The notes under the pieces were generated by a model. That model ran no database searches, had not been told where the DNA came from, and was given only the letters and a program-made list of their open reading frames with translations. A program made the translations under genes and the position numbers. From Pseudophaeomoniella oleicola (Eukaryota; Ascomycota; Eurotiomycetes; Phaeomoniellales; Phaeomoniellaceae), in contig QWDQ01000022.1 of NCBI GenBank assembly GCA_003868215.1, forward strand, positions 124,001 to 188,000: a stretch of DNA of 64,000 nucleotides. Reading direction: 5' to 3'. Of this stretch, positions 12,819 through 24,045 are shown piece after piece. Each line of letters begins with the position of its first letter. The first letter of the stretch is position 1.

Positions 12819-14492
12819 ATGCATTACTTCGCCAGCTTGGTTGTAGTGTTCAGCGTATTGTCGTTGTCACTTGCTACCCCGTTGGCAAACAGACACAGTC
12901 ATTTGCACAAAAAGCAGATCAATTCTGTAGTAGTCGCCATCCTCGAGGAGGCCCTGGAGATTCTGGAAGCAGAGTCAACGGCAAGCGGAAGTTTGTCATA
13001 CTCCAGCGGCCTCCCGGGCCAGAACGCATCCACTGCTGCCGCCACCTCATTCAGCCGTAGCTTCTCACTGACCGGTGGTGTTCCAACGGCCACTGCTCTA
13101 CCCTCGATCAATGTTACAATCAGCTCTTCGACAAACACTTCAGCTACTCGTTCCACGAACATCACGTCGACGTTGGCATCGTACAGTGCTAGCTCATCAC
13201 CCAATGCTACGTCTGATTCATATACAATTCCTTGTCTATGCACCACATCCAGCCTACCCAGTACGTCTGGAAGTCCATCTACTACTATCTTCAACTCTTC
13301 CACCACGGCACCGCCAGTAACTTCGACATCCTCATCAGCTGCTACCCCTACCGCGTCGGCTAGTTTCCTTCGAGGCGTCAACATCGGAAATTGGCTTGTT
13401 CTAGAAAAATGGATGGACAGCACCAACCTCTTCTCCGGTTCATTTGCGGGCGCCAGTGATCAGTGGAGTTTCGACTCGATCTCGGGTGCAGAAGAAGCAC
13501 TTAAAGCCCATTGGGATACATGGTTTACTGAATCAGACGTTGCTGCAATTGCAGCTACTGGACTCAATGCAATCCGAATTCCAATTGGATACTGGGCTTA
13601 TGACAATGTAGACACACCATACATCAAAGGTGCCGATGCGTACCTTGAGAAAGCTATTGGTTGGGCACGCACTCATGGCATCAAAGTCTGGGTAGACTGC
13701 CATGGTTCACCTGGCTCCCAGAACGGCTTTGATAATTCTGGTCACTCTGGTTCTGTGTCGTGGCAGACTGGGAACAACATCGACCACTCGATCTCGGTTC
13801 TCAAGACCATGGCAGAGAAATATGGCAGCAGTAACTATTCTGATGTAGTTGTCGGTCTCGAAATGGTCAACGAACCTGTCTCCTGGGACGGCAACAGTCT
13901 CGGTGTTACCCAACAATTCGCAAAGGACGGCTATGCGGCTGTCAAGGCCGTCGCCGCAAATACAAACCTGGAAGCTATCATGCATGATGCCTTCGAGGAA
14001 CCAGCTACCAACTGGCTATCTCTCCCATCTGCAGTTGGATCCGCTGACTCCCGCACCTTTGGCATGGACAGCCATCTCTACCAGGTTTTTGACGAACCCT
14101 ACACCTCGCTCGACGGCCCCGGCCACATCTCCTCCGCCTGCGGCTGGTCCACCCGCCTCTCCACTGCCAACGCCACCATGCCCATGTACGTCGGCGAATG
14201 GTCCGCGAGCATGAACCTCTGCATTAACCCTGACGGCACCACCTACGCCGGCACATCCTGCACGACCTCCGGCTGCCAATGCACCAGCTGGACGATGGAC
14301 AGCTGGAACCCCAACCTTGTCGAAATTAGTGCCAAATTCGTCGAGGCCCAACTCGACACGTTCGAGGAGAATTCGAGCGGGTACTTCATCTGGGCTTGGG
14401 ATGGGCCGGGGGCTTGGTCGATGAAGAATCTGATCAAGTATGGGGTCATGCCTAACCCGGTGACGAGTAGAAATTACCCTAGACAATGTTGA
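12819..14492 (+). CDS. Secreted glucan exo-1,3-beta-glucosidase, GH5 (subfamily 9-like)
   Basis: Predicted to release glucose from beta-1,3-glucan ends, in wall remodelling or glucan use. One intronless frame of 557 residues. A signal peptide covers about residues 1-20 (MHYFASLVVVFSVLSLSLA). A Ser/Thr-rich, probably O-glycosylated linker follows to about 180. The GH5 barrel starts at RGVNIGNWLVLEKW (185-198). The acid/base is Glu352 in MVNEP and the nucleophile Glu460 in VGEWS. DSHLYQVF (418-425) supplies the conserved His and Tyr, and the end FIWAWDGPGAWS fits the family. The linker is longer than in classical Exg1-type enzymes, and the C-terminal part is GC-richer than the rest. It converges with the next gene, 296 bp away. 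Confidence 0.92.
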   Translation: MHYFASLVVVFSVLSLSLATPLANRHSHLHKKQINSVVVAILEEALEILEAESTASGSLSYSSGLPGQNASTAAATSFSRSFSLTGGVPTATALPSINVTISSSTNTSATRSTNITSTLASYSASSSPNATSDSYTIPCLCTTSSLPSTSGSPSTTIFNSSTTAPPVTSTSSSAATPTASASFLRGVNIGNWLVLEKWMDSTNLFSGSFAGASDQWSFDSISGAEEALKAHWDTWFTESDVAAIAATGLNAIRIPIGYWAYDNVDTPYIKGADAYLEKAIGWARTHGIKVWVDCHGSPGSQNGFDNSGHSGSVSWQTGNNIDHSISVLKTMAEKYGSSNYSDVVVGLEMVNEPVSWDGNSLGVTQQFAKDGYAAVKAVAANTNLEAIMHDAFEEPATNWLSLPSAVGSADSRTFGMDSHLYQVFDEPYTSLDGPGHISSACGWSTRLSTANATMPMYVGEWSASMNLCINPDGTTYAGTSCTTSGCQCTSWTMDSWNPNLVEISAKFVEAQLDTFEENSSGYFIWAWDGPGAWSMKNLIKYGVMPNPVTSRNYPRQC

Positions 14493-14788
14493 CCGATAGG
14501 ATGTTTTGGGCTCGGCTCTTTCCTGCGAGACTTCGAGGTCGTGTTCTGAGGCTTGGTGATGGACATTATGGCATTAGGATGGGAGAAAGTCTTGGGCTTG
14601 TCAGGGTTGAAATGTTAAGTAGCTGTCTTTTTCATGCTGTTGCACTTTTTTTTTCAAGATGGTTGTAGACTAGCAGTTTCCTGTGTGTAGATTTGGTTTA
14701 ACCTTTTGATGATACAAACGCCATTACGCTCAAATGAAAATTCGTACCAGCAATAATACTTTTCCCCCCTTTTTTTGCATATGACAAT

Positions 14789-15705
14789 TCAATCAGCCAA
14801 TGCGTAGATCCTGTCCGTGTCTTCTCCTTCGAAGCAGTCGATACCTTCCTTGCAGACCCTTTCCACGGCTTTCCCGGTTTCCTCTTCACCCTCAAGCAGG
14901 TCGATCCACCCCCGACTGTCACTCCTCTCCAACAGCCTCGCGGCCACATCCGCAACGTCGGCTCTCCTCACGCTTCCTCTAGCGCTCGTGTGGCCCAAGC
15001 TTACCTTCCCAAACACAGGGCCATCGGTCAGAGCCCCAGGCCTCAAGCAGATGGCCTGGAAACCCGAATCACCCGACTGATGTCGTTTATGTGTCATCGC
15101 TGCGAGGTACTCGTCCGCTTCGACTTTCGCAGCGAAGTAGGTCTTGAGAGCACCGTTGTTGACGGTTTCGGCGGCCTCCCAGTCTTCAGAGTTCCACCAG
15201 TGGGGCTTGTTTCGACGGGAGCACGTATACGACACGAGGAGGAATTTCGTGACGGATGGAGTGGCTAGTGAGGTTTTGATGTAGTGCTTGGCGGCATCAC
15301 GATCTATGGCGAAGGTTCGCGAGGGACCTCCTTTGCCACCGGCGCCTTTGGACCGAATGCTTGTTAGACTGAGATCTCTTTTCAAAAAAGAAGGACAAGA
15401 TATAGAAGTTAATGAACAGGCGAGTACGTTGGGCGTGCCATACCTGCAGACCAAACAACATAATTCGGCTTGACCGTATCAAGCACCCTCTTCGCGTCGG
15501 CGTCGCTCTTGACCTCATCCAAGCTATTGACAAGGACATCAATTTTACCTTTCTGGCCCTCGCCCAGCTTGAGGATCTCGGACGTGTGTTCAGGATTACG
15601 AATCACACTCGTGACATGCCACGACTTTGCGAGCAGCAGGGGGGTCAAGAGCAGCGAAATCTTGCCGTGACCACCGAGAATGAGGACTTTTGGTGGAGTT
15701 GCCAT
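14789..15705 (-). CDS. NAD(P)-binding protein, atypical SDR (yeast YMR090W-like)
   Basis: Exons 15705-15444 and 15345-14789 give 272 residues; the 98-bp intron is GTATGG..AAAG. The N-terminal Rossmann fold starts MATPPKVLILGGHGKIS, with a GGxGxI-type dinucleotide loop. The splice joins VVWSAG to AGGKGGPSRTFAIDRDAA, where the next strand and helix of atypical SDRs lie. CLRPGALTDGP is also typical of the NmrA-like/SDR_a5 group. No catalytic YxxxK is obvious. The substrate is unknown; the gene could be a redox sensor or an oxidoreductase. Five TGATAC repeats lie about 100 bp upstream of the start. Confidence 0.82.
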
Positions 15706-16578
15706 TTTTATCAGTCGGTCTAAGAGATCAAGAAATATGAGTAGACAGATAAGGGGAAATTGGTTCTAGATTGAAAAGCTCAGAATTAAAGCCCATTGTT
15801 GAAATCTGATACTGATACTGATACTGATACTGATATTTGATCACGTCATTCGTCCGGGGAAGCCGGCCACGACAGAGACCGAAAATCATTCCGGCAGATC
15901 TTTTATTAGAAATACCGCCTGCGGCTCTTTGTACCGAAGAGTCGAGGGAAACGAACGTTATAAAAAGCGCAGTTAACGCTGCTGCTATGAAATTAGTAAA
16001 TCCAATGCTTCCTAGCTATTAATGGCATCCAGGCACTCCCGTATACTCATCTAGTAGTGTTGTTATCATCACCGTTCTATTCGACCTTGATGGACCTACT
16101 CAGGCCGTTGTTAGGTGAGGCTTGGCAATGCTCAACATCCGCAAATGATTCTTTTTACTTTTCTCCGGTATTTTCCCCGGAGAATAGAGAGAGATCAAAC
16201 GCAAGCACCATAGAGTTGGCGTGTTGGTCTTGCGGTCAGTCTGTATTCCCTGCATTCCCAGTGGTGTGAGCGGTGTTCATGTGGAAGAGCTTATCGACAT
16301 CCGCTTTCTTTGGGTTTACTTGCTCACACTGGAAAATAGTCGACTGCAGCTGAAGCCCTTATTGGCTTCTGGGCGTGCATGAGTAACCCATTTTATACCG
16401 CGGGCTCGAAATCCGGACAGGTGCGATAAGGCACGAAGTCTATGCAGCTTGGTCGCATATAAGTCTATTGCAGCCCAATATGTCTCAAAAGATGCTTTGG
16501 ACATCTAACAGAGCCTTTCGGCGAGCCCGAATATCGATCGCTCATGAACGGGTGCTCTGGCAGTTGCAATTCCGGACA
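15706..16578. promoter_or_regulatory. Divergent spacer SDR-like gene / FAD oxidoreductase
   Basis: An 873-bp spacer between two divergent starts. It contains a TGATAC hexamer repeat near 15806-15835 and no supported gene. The frame of the FAD oxidoreductase is open back to an ATG at 16468, so the real start may lie inside this interval. Confidence 0.45.
15806..15835. repeat. (TGATAC)n hexamer repeat
   Basis: About five tandem TGATAC units in the promoter of the SDR-like gene. Confidence 0.88.
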
Positions 16579-17930
16579 ATGCAATATTCTGCTGTTGTAG
16601 CGGGTGCAGGGCCTGCCGGTCTGGCAGTTATGGGAAATCTGCTGGAAAATAAGCCTAAAGAGAAGATCTTATGGGTCGATCCGGATTTCGCTGGCGGAGA
16701 GCTCAATAGGCGATGGCGAGAGGTGCCAAGGTAGGATGTTGGGCGAAATCGGCGAACAATATCTAACGAGCATGTCACCTACAGTAATACCAAAGTGAAA
16801 CTCTTTGAAGACTATGCTAAGTCACTTGAGTCTTTTCGAACTATCGTCGAGCGTACCCCCACACCGAATGCCCTTACGAAGATGAAGGAGCTTGATCCGG
16901 AGAAAGGATGCCCTTTATCTTTTGCTGCAGACATGTGCTTGATGTTGACCAAAGGCCTAAGTGAGATGCCAGAAGTCGACACGCAACTCGGATGCCTCAC
17001 CGGCGCGAACTGGGATAGTTTGGTAAGCACATTGCCTTCCAGCAGTACCACTTTGGCACATAAGCATCAGGAGTCTGGAAGCCCTCTTTGACGTTAAGAC
17101 TGACATCCAACGCAATGTTTTAGACTTCAACGTGGACTGTGGAGGTCAGCCCTACGAAACAAGAACATGCACTTGCCACATTCTCGAGCCCTCGAATCAT
17201 TCTGGCCACAGGCTCACATCCGTCTACGCTTCCTGTGCCTGTTCCAAATCTTAATCTCATCAAAACTCCCCTTGAGATGGCCTTGCAACCATCCACTCTG
17301 TCCCGCTTCATGCCCAAGGATGCCAGGGTTGCTGTCATCGGCGCTTCGCATAGCGCTATACTTGTATTATTAAACCTCTACAACCTCGCCTCGACGAGTC
17401 ATCCAAACCTCAGAATCTCCTGGTTCACGCGGAATCCTTTGCGCTATGCCGAGTACAAAGACGGCTGGATTTTGCGGGATAACACCGGATTAAAAGGTAT
17501 TGCAGCTGAATTTGCCCGAACACAATTAGAAGACACGGAGCTGCCGCATTCCGAGGCGGGAAAGTACATCACTAAGCTGGACTGTTCTGGAGGTCATGCG
17601 AAAGAACAGAAAAAGTATGAGAGCCACCTCCCCTCTTGCAGTCATATCATCACTGCCACTGGATTCACGCCGAATGCAATGCCAATGTTGAGCCACGATG
17701 GGAAGCTGATGAGCCAATCGGGTGTGGCATATGACAATTTACAGGGAGGGTTCACTGACGCAAAAGGGGAAGAGATTAGAGGACTTTTTGGCGCTGGAAT
17801 TGCTTTCCCGGAAAGAGTCACAGATCCGCTTGGGAATAAAGAGTTAAATGTCGGACTGTTCAAATTCATGAAATACCTGAAGAGAGTGGTGCCTGAATGG
17901 CTCGGAAGGGCAAAAGGTACGGTCGAATAG
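16579..17930 (+). CDS. FAD/NAD(P)-dependent oxidoreductase
   Basis: Exons 16579-16730, 16785-17022 and 17124-17930 give 398 residues. Introns are 54 and 101 bp, and frame continuity supports both. The start [17 protein letters not shown] carries the FAD-binding GxGxxG loop. A second Rossmann segment [10 protein letters not shown] should bind NAD(P)H, and the paired motifs ILATGSHPS and ITATGFTPN are typical of flavin monooxygenase and pyridine-nucleotide oxidoreductase folds. An in-frame upstream ATG at 16468 would add 37 residues rich in Arg ([11 protein letters not shown]), possibly a mitochondrial presequence. The substrate is not evident. The second intron is long for this window, and the skipped stretch is open in another frame, so an alternative exon is possible. 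Confidence 0.8.
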
Positions 17931-18444
17931 ATATGGACTGATAGAAGCCATGGCATTCCACTGGGAAGGTCGTGCCTTGGACGGTTTCGGTATGTGCTTG
18001 GAGTATTGAGCATGGATTAGATCGGTCACCAGCGTCAGAGAATCAGATAGATGAAGGGTATTATAGATGACCTTTCGAGGTATGGGCCTCCTATAATTAT
18101 ATACTACGGTACGTACTCGTACTCGATATCCAAATATATGTTGCCTAGGGAATATGTGAATTCCTGTTCCTGCATGGAGCCGAAATAACTGTTTGATCGG
18201 CCTAACTGTTGCGGGAAGGTCTCAGGTCGTATCGAGTCCACTAAGGAAGATAAGCTCAGATGACTATCACCAGCTCCGATTGCATGTGGATTGCTTTCGA
18301 GTCACAGCTTCAAGCTTCAAGCTCCCAAGCTCCGAGCTCGCAATCGTTCCAATACTTTGGCTTTCTATTCTTCCTTCCTACCAAGGCCCGATTGACTCTA
18401 TCTATACGTCTACAACTCGATATCGGAGGATTCAGAGGTAGACC
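17931..18444. other. Intergenic region upstream of the aminopeptidase
   Basis: A 514-bp spacer between two plus-strand genes. A GATAAG at 18249-18254 matches the GATA-factor (AreA-type) consensus and could suit a nitrogen-regulated peptidase, but a single site is weak evidence. No gene seen. Confidence 0.4.
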
Positions 18445-20074
18445 ATGGCGCCTTCATTATATCTTACCGCGCTCTCTGTGCTCAGTGTCGCATCTGCGGT
18501 TCAGCTCCCTCTCCGTTCTTCTACCACCGCCCAAACACCAATTAAAAGCATCATAAAACCTCTGGTCAGCTCCGAGGCCCTTCAAAATGACATCTCCGAC
18601 GATAGCCTCCTAGAGCGCGCGAAGCAATTATATAAGATCGCCGAGCTTGGAATTGACGAGTATAACCATCCTACAAGAGTCATTGGGAGCAAAGGTCTCG
18701 TTCGCGGCCATTCCGGATATGCATGCCACTAACAGGGCTTATAGGACATCTCGGTACGATTGAATACATCTATAAGACAATTGCGGACCTTGGAGATTAT
18801 TATACTCTGTCGAACGAGTCCTTCCCTGCCGTGACGGGTAACGTCTTCGAATCACGGTTAGTATTGGGTGATGAGGTCCCCGGGTCTGCCGGCCCGATGG
18901 GTCTCACACCCCCTACAAAGGACAGACAGCCGGTTGATGGTCCTTTGGTGCTGGTCGACGGCGACGGATGTGAAGCAAGTGACTATCCACACGATGTTAG
19001 CGGCTCCATCGCTTTCATTCGTCGTGGGACTTGCCCATTTGGTGACAAGTCGACACTTGCTGGAAAGGCTGGCGCAATTGCTGCTGTCATCTATAACAAC
19101 GAGAAGGGTCCCCTTTCTGGCACATTGGGAACCCCAAATTCAGACCAGATCGCAACGTTTGGGATATCGAGTGAAGATGCGGCGCCGTACATTGCAGCTT
19201 TGAAGAATGGTACATCTATTGACTCGACCGCTTATATTGACGCGATTGTCGAGCTCATCGATACGACCAACATCATTGCTCAAACGACTGCCGGAGATCC
19301 CGACAACTGCGTTATGCTTGGTGGTCACAGTGACAGCGTTGCTGAAGGACCTGGCATTAACGACGACGGTTCCGGATCTCTAAGTTTGCTAGAAGTAGCG
19401 ACACAACTCACAAAATACAGCGTAAACAACTGTGTCCGTTTTGCCTGGTGGGCAGGTGAAGAGGAAGGTCTGCTGGGGTCTGACTATTATGTTGCTCATC
19501 TATCCGACGAAGAGAACATGAAGATTCGTCTCTTTATGGATTACGATATGATGGCGTCTCCGAACTACGCCTATCAAGTCTACAATGCAACCAACGCTGT
19601 CAATCCGGTCGGATCAGAGGAACTGCGCGACCTGTATATCGATTTCTATGAAGCCCATGACCTCAACTTCACGTATATTCCATTCGATGGCCGAAGTGAT
19701 TATGATGCTTTCATTCGGAATAGTATCCCTGGAGGTGGTATAGCCACCGGTGCCGAAGGTGTCAAAACGAAGGCGGAGGCGGCCATGTTCGGCGGAGAAG
19801 CTGGAGCATGGTTTGATCCTTGCTACCATCAACTCTGTGATACAGTGGACAATCTGAATCTCACTGCTTGGGAGGTTAATACAAAAGTAGGTTACTTATT
19901 TGTCATCTCGGAAATGAGTCTCTGCTAATTAGCATGTTTGTCCAGCTCATTGCCCATTCAGTGGCCACTTATGCTGTATCATTCGAAGGCTTCCCGGAGC
20001 GCACAAAAGCGGAGGTCTCCTCCACCTCGTACAGTTCCGACGTCAAGTTCCACGGACATCACTTGTTTGCCTAA
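18445..20074 (+). CDS. Secreted or vacuolar aminopeptidase, M28 family with PA domain (aminopeptidase Y-like)
   Basis: Removes N-terminal residues from peptides with a two-zinc centre. Exons 18445-18694, 18745-19886 and 19946-20074 give 506 residues, the usual length. Introns are 50 and 59 bp. A signal peptide covers about 1-18 (MAPSLYLTALSVLSVASA). The protease-associated domain spans about 120-240, with IAFIRRGTCPFGDK. Zinc ligands and base lie in GGHSDSV (His278), NDDGSGS (Asp290 or 291), AGEEEG (Glu322/323), MDYDM (Asp349) and CYHQLCDT. NGT and NAT sites suggest glycosylation. The last exon codes only 42 residues, and its existence is supported by the frame and by its likeness to family C-termini. 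Confidence 0.93.
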
Positions 20075-20530
20075 ACTTGGATGTTCAGTATGTATCGACA
20101 CGCAGTATTCACCATGTGTTGTCTTATACGGCCGAGCATCATGCACCGGAGGTTTCCTGTTGTGGTCAACCTGCGAAATATACATCATTCGTAGATGCTG
20201 TCAAGGACTATCTCCTTGCTCTGCACTGTACTGCACTAGGGTTCCATTCAAGAGCAGGAGGAAGCAAGCAAGTGACCTCAAGATGTATACTAATTGAACG
20301 GAGTATTGGAACCGGTACTATGTAGATAATGCATGAATACATTTAGAAATCAATCTGTAAGGGGTTTGATAAGATATCATATTGCATTCTCTTCGCATCA
20401 AGTCTACCCTACATGGACTCTGATGAAAACAAGACGAACGCCTTGACTTACCTGTGCCCTACCCTGAACGTCTATTGTCATCCGAGTTAAGACTGACCTA
20501 CCTTTTTTCGCACATCTCGCACTCGCCTCT
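20075..20530. other. Intergenic
   Basis: A 456-bp tail-to-tail region between the aminopeptidase and the small minus-strand frame. Only short frames, none recognised. Confidence 0.45.
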
Positions 20531-20758
20531 CTAATGCCGTTTTGGTGCCGCCAATCCCGCCATTTTGGCAACATTGACGATGTGAGCCTCACTGAGCTCC
20601 AAGCTACGCGTATGCAAGATCTCGTACTTGATATCCTCGACGGAGCTGCCGAAGGAGATGAGGTTACGGATATGGTTGAATGCGCCTTGGTCGATGAGGA
20701 TGCTTGAAGCAGGAAGACGGACTATGGGGGTGTTTTCGTTGTCGTTGTTGTCAGACAT
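20531..20758 (-). CDS. Small protein of unknown function (75 aa)
   Basis: An intronless frame starting MSDNNDNENTPIVRLPASS and ending MAGLAAPKRH. The composition is protein-like: an acidic, Asn-rich head, then two amphipathic helical stretches (about 25-40 and 45-68). The ATG has a favourable context (ACAATGTC). No signal peptide, membrane segment or domain that I recognise. It may be a genuine short fungal gene or a chance frame; an exon beyond the stop cannot be excluded. Confidence 0.4.
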   Translation of the reverse strand: MSDNNDNENTPIVRLPASSILIDQGAFNHIRNLISFGSSVEDIKYEILHTRSLELSEAHIVNVAKMAGLAAPKRH

Positions 20759-21055
20759 TGTTTCTGTAGATGGCAGTTAAGAATATTTAAGGGACTGGGT
20801 TGAGTTGTTAGTAGATTTGTAGAAGAGTGCTCTAGAGATGTTTGGTGACGAAGATATAGAAGAAAATGCAAAATATCGCAATAAATTGAACGACCGGTCA
20901 ACGGAGCAATATATATATACACACGGAAGATCACAAAGACGTCGCAATATACAAAAAGGAACGGCTATCGTTCTAGAGATGCTTTATGGGAAAGACAAAA
21001 AGGAGCAGCAAGCAGTCTTTGACATCAACCAGAGTCCCGGGAACAATGTCGCTGA

Positions 21056-21102
<47 letters not shown>

Positions 21103-21970
21103 ACAATGACAAGTCAGACATTCGTAGAAACAGAAATACAGTAATTTGTTTGGAAACGCGAATAATGATTGTTTTGGTGACAAAGATGCCCCGATTGGTG
21201 TATGTCTTGGTTTTCTTTCTTTGCTCTGGAAGGGTCTTTTATATGGGATTATGTCAAGGTGCTTTGAATGCTTGACAGTGAGGGCATCTGGTTCTTTCAT
21301 TCGTATAATTAATACACGACTTCTGTGTTTCCGGCTACATTCATAAAGGAAGGAGGTTTCACAGCGAAGCACCGCAATGCCCAAGCTATAGCCAGCGCCA
21401 TTATTGACCTAACAGCATTCCCGAAAAGCCGATATATGGGGATCGACAATAGACGCACTGCTTTATTCAAAACACCATAACTCGATGGGATCAAATGGCC
21501 GTCCTCTGTTCCCTCCGCTGATGGCTAGGACTACCGGGGACGAAGTTCTTACATTGGCGTACGTAGTAGGTCCGATCCTTGTCAATGCTCCGCAACGGCT
21601 CTTGATATTACCGTCATCTGACAGGTTTCCACATCCGCGTTGCAGCGGACAGGCCTCTTGGACGGTCAATATGGAACGAGTACCTTACACGGCGAGATGG
21701 ACCGTTGTACTTCGTAATAGAATAGGAAAAGAGTGAACCGTGGGGAATACTGTGCCACAGCTAGCCAGGTAGCCCGGTCTAGGGATGGGTTGCATCGCAT
21801 ACAGTAGGCAATGATCCACTTCAGACTTGCCATCACAGTTGCACCACTGAGACAGGAAGCCAACATAAAGACCGTTACGAAGCCCGACTCTTTCAAATGA
21901 TCGAGAATGGAATGCTGTCTTTGTCGTCCTCATTCTTCCCGTGCAGCCTCGCGAAACAGACGTCGTCGAA
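20759..21970. other. Intergenic region upstream of the methyltransferase
   Basis: A 1.2-kb region with divergent flanking genes. It holds a long ACT triplet repeat (21056-21102). Frames across that repeat are repeat-driven. No gene recognised. Confidence 0.45.
21056..21102. repeat. (ACT)n triplet microsatellite
   Basis: About 15 perfect ACT (CTA) units in noncoding DNA between two divergent genes; the longest perfect triplet run in the window. Confidence 0.93.
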
Positions 21971-23063
21971 ATGGCAGATGAGAGCAACAGGCCTACCAAC
22001 GTTATCGAGCCCGAACCGGATGAAGACCTTGATTCCGCACTGGGTACAGATGACACATCCTACACTACAAGTTTGAGGTCATCACTTTTACAAAGCGTCG
22101 TAGAAAATGGTCGAGCTTATCACAAGTACCGTGACGGTATCTACCCACTGCCCGACGATGAGCAGGAGCAAGAGAGGCTCGACATGCAACATGAGATGTT
22201 TATCAAGACTCTTGGGGGGAAGTTGCTTCTTGCGCCAATCCCGGATCAGATCGAGCGTGTCCTTGACATAGGAACAGGGACAGGGATTTGGGCAGTTGAC
22301 TTCGCCGACCAGCATCCTGAAGCCCAGATCACCGGAACGGATCTGTCCGCCATCCAGCCAAGTTTGATCCCGCCGAATTGCAAATTCGAAGTCGACGATT
22401 TCGAACAGACTTGGACTTATAGCCACAAATTCGATCTCATCCATGGACGGATGTTGATGGGTTCCGTCAATGACGTACCGAAATTGTTCAAGCAGATACA
22501 TGATCATTTAAAGCCTGGAGGATGGTTCGAGATACAAGATATGACGATGCCAACCTCTGATGACGGCACGTCCAAGGGGACCTCCTGGGAGCGCTGTTGC
22601 GAGAACATGCGACAAGCACTGCTGAAGATAGGTCGTGATACATTGGTGGGGGAGAAATATAAGACGGTGATGCAGGACGTCGGATTGGTGAATGTGGTTG
22701 AGGTCGATTACAAATGGCCTCAGAACCCGTGGCCCAAGGACAAGGCTCTCAAAGAACTGGGCAAATGGAACATGATCAACACGTTGGATGGGCTATGGGG
22801 GTTTGTGGCCAGGGCTTTCACACATATCCTCGGCATGTCCACAGAAGAGGTCCAGGTCTTGCTGGTCGAAGCCAGAAAAGATATCCAGGACCGCAAGATC
22901 CATTCTTACTGGCCGGTGTAAGTGCTCTCAATTTCTCTTGTTCTTTCTTTCTTCTTTCTTCTCATCACATATTGGGGATCCATGGCACTAACCTTGCCAC
23001 GATAGCAAAGTAGTCTACGGACAAAAACCGACAGAACAGCATCGCCTCTCCGCAGACGAATAA
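21971..23063 (+). CDS. LaeA-like SAM-dependent methyltransferase
   Basis: Exons 21971-22917 and 23006-23063 give 334 residues; the 88-bp intron is GTAAGT..ATAG. The N-terminus (MADESNRPTN, then DSALGTDDTSYTTSL) and YRDGIYPLPDDEQEQERLD are typical of fungal LaeA/UMTA-type methyltransferases. Motif I is VLDIGTGTGIW, followed by GTDLSAIQPSLIPPN and FDLIHGRML. The small second exon restores the family C-terminus VVYGQKP. In fungi this family includes the secondary-metabolism regulator LaeA and many paralogues of unknown substrate. The sequence alone does not say which this is, and I see no biosynthetic backbone gene nearby. The start was chosen at the second ATG of the frame, which has a good context (GAAATGG). 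Confidence 0.88.
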
Positions 23064-24045
23064 GACGAATAAATCTTTAGCTCCAATTATAATTCCAATA
23101 TCTGTCTTTTCTTCGCACCTTCCACTCTCGTCCAAATCATACATATTGACCATTCATGACCATGACCAGGGGTGAGTACCTAACGTAGTATGGTATCTTA
23201 TGATTCTTATCCAGCTTTTATCGAGGAATGACAGTGGAGGCTCCTTTTTTAGCCTTGCAGGCCGGAACATCGGATTGAGGGGTGCCGTCAGCCGCTAATG
23301 TACCCGGTCGGTAGGTGGGCTACGCTTATTTTCTTGATAGGGACTTTTAGTTGATGACCGTAGTGATTACCTGTCCTCTTCTTGTTACTTGTTGGAAAGT
23401 GCTAATTAGTTTGGGTAGGTATAGTGAGAAGCGAGCGAGCTATGATGACTTCCTTTTGCGTATACTGAAAAGATCATAGAAGGTGGGCGCCGATGCCAAC
23501 ATCTTCACAGACTCTGGACCAAGTCCACTGGTATCAGTTCTAATCAAGCTATCCGGCGTCTATAGCAGTCAACCCATCTACGGCGGCCGATTCGGAGTTT
23601 GATTGAAGTAGATGTCTGACGTGCCTAGAGACGTATCTGCTACCAGGATAGCCAGGCCTACGAACCCCTATGCTGCTACACTCAGCTTATTTCCTTGAAC
23701 GAGTATTTGAACGCTTTGAGACATCCGACTGATTACAACGCAGGACTAGCAGCGAAAAACGGCTGGTTGCCCTAGCACAATACTTGACTTGATTGGCTGA
23801 AAGCTGCACTGTTTACTTCCTACCTATTAGGTTAGGTAGGTAACTACCTGATCTCTCCAGATGAAGCAGGTAAACAATGGAGGAGCTATGGAGGAAAATT
23901 CACTTCAATGGGTGCTGCGGAGATGTAAACATGGCCTTCTTGGGCTGTACGTATCCTGATAAAATCTCACCTCGTCGAAAGTAAACCCTCGGTAGAAGTA
24001 GTGACCAGACGATGCGGTCAAGGGTATGAGATTCGATCAAACAAA
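23064..24045. other. Intergenic
   Basis: A 982-bp spacer between two plus-strand genes. Contains TTAGGTAGGTAAC-type short repeats near 23829-23847. No gene seen. Confidence 0.45.

Noticed and set aside
12899-13426. 175-codon minus-strand open frame
   Set aside because: Antisense to the Ser/Thr linker of the GH5 gene; low-complexity shadow.
14016-14486. 156-codon minus-strand frame
   Set aside because: Antisense to the GC-rich GH5 C-terminus with its catalytic Glu.
21025-21384. Minus-strand frame with a long Val run
   Set aside because: It arises from translating the ACT triplet repeat.
16579-23063. Secondary-metabolite cluster around the LaeA-like methyltransferase
   Set aside because: No polyketide synthase, peptide synthetase, terpene cyclase, P450 or cluster regulator is recognisable nearby; an oxidoreductase and a methyltransferase alone do not make a cluster.
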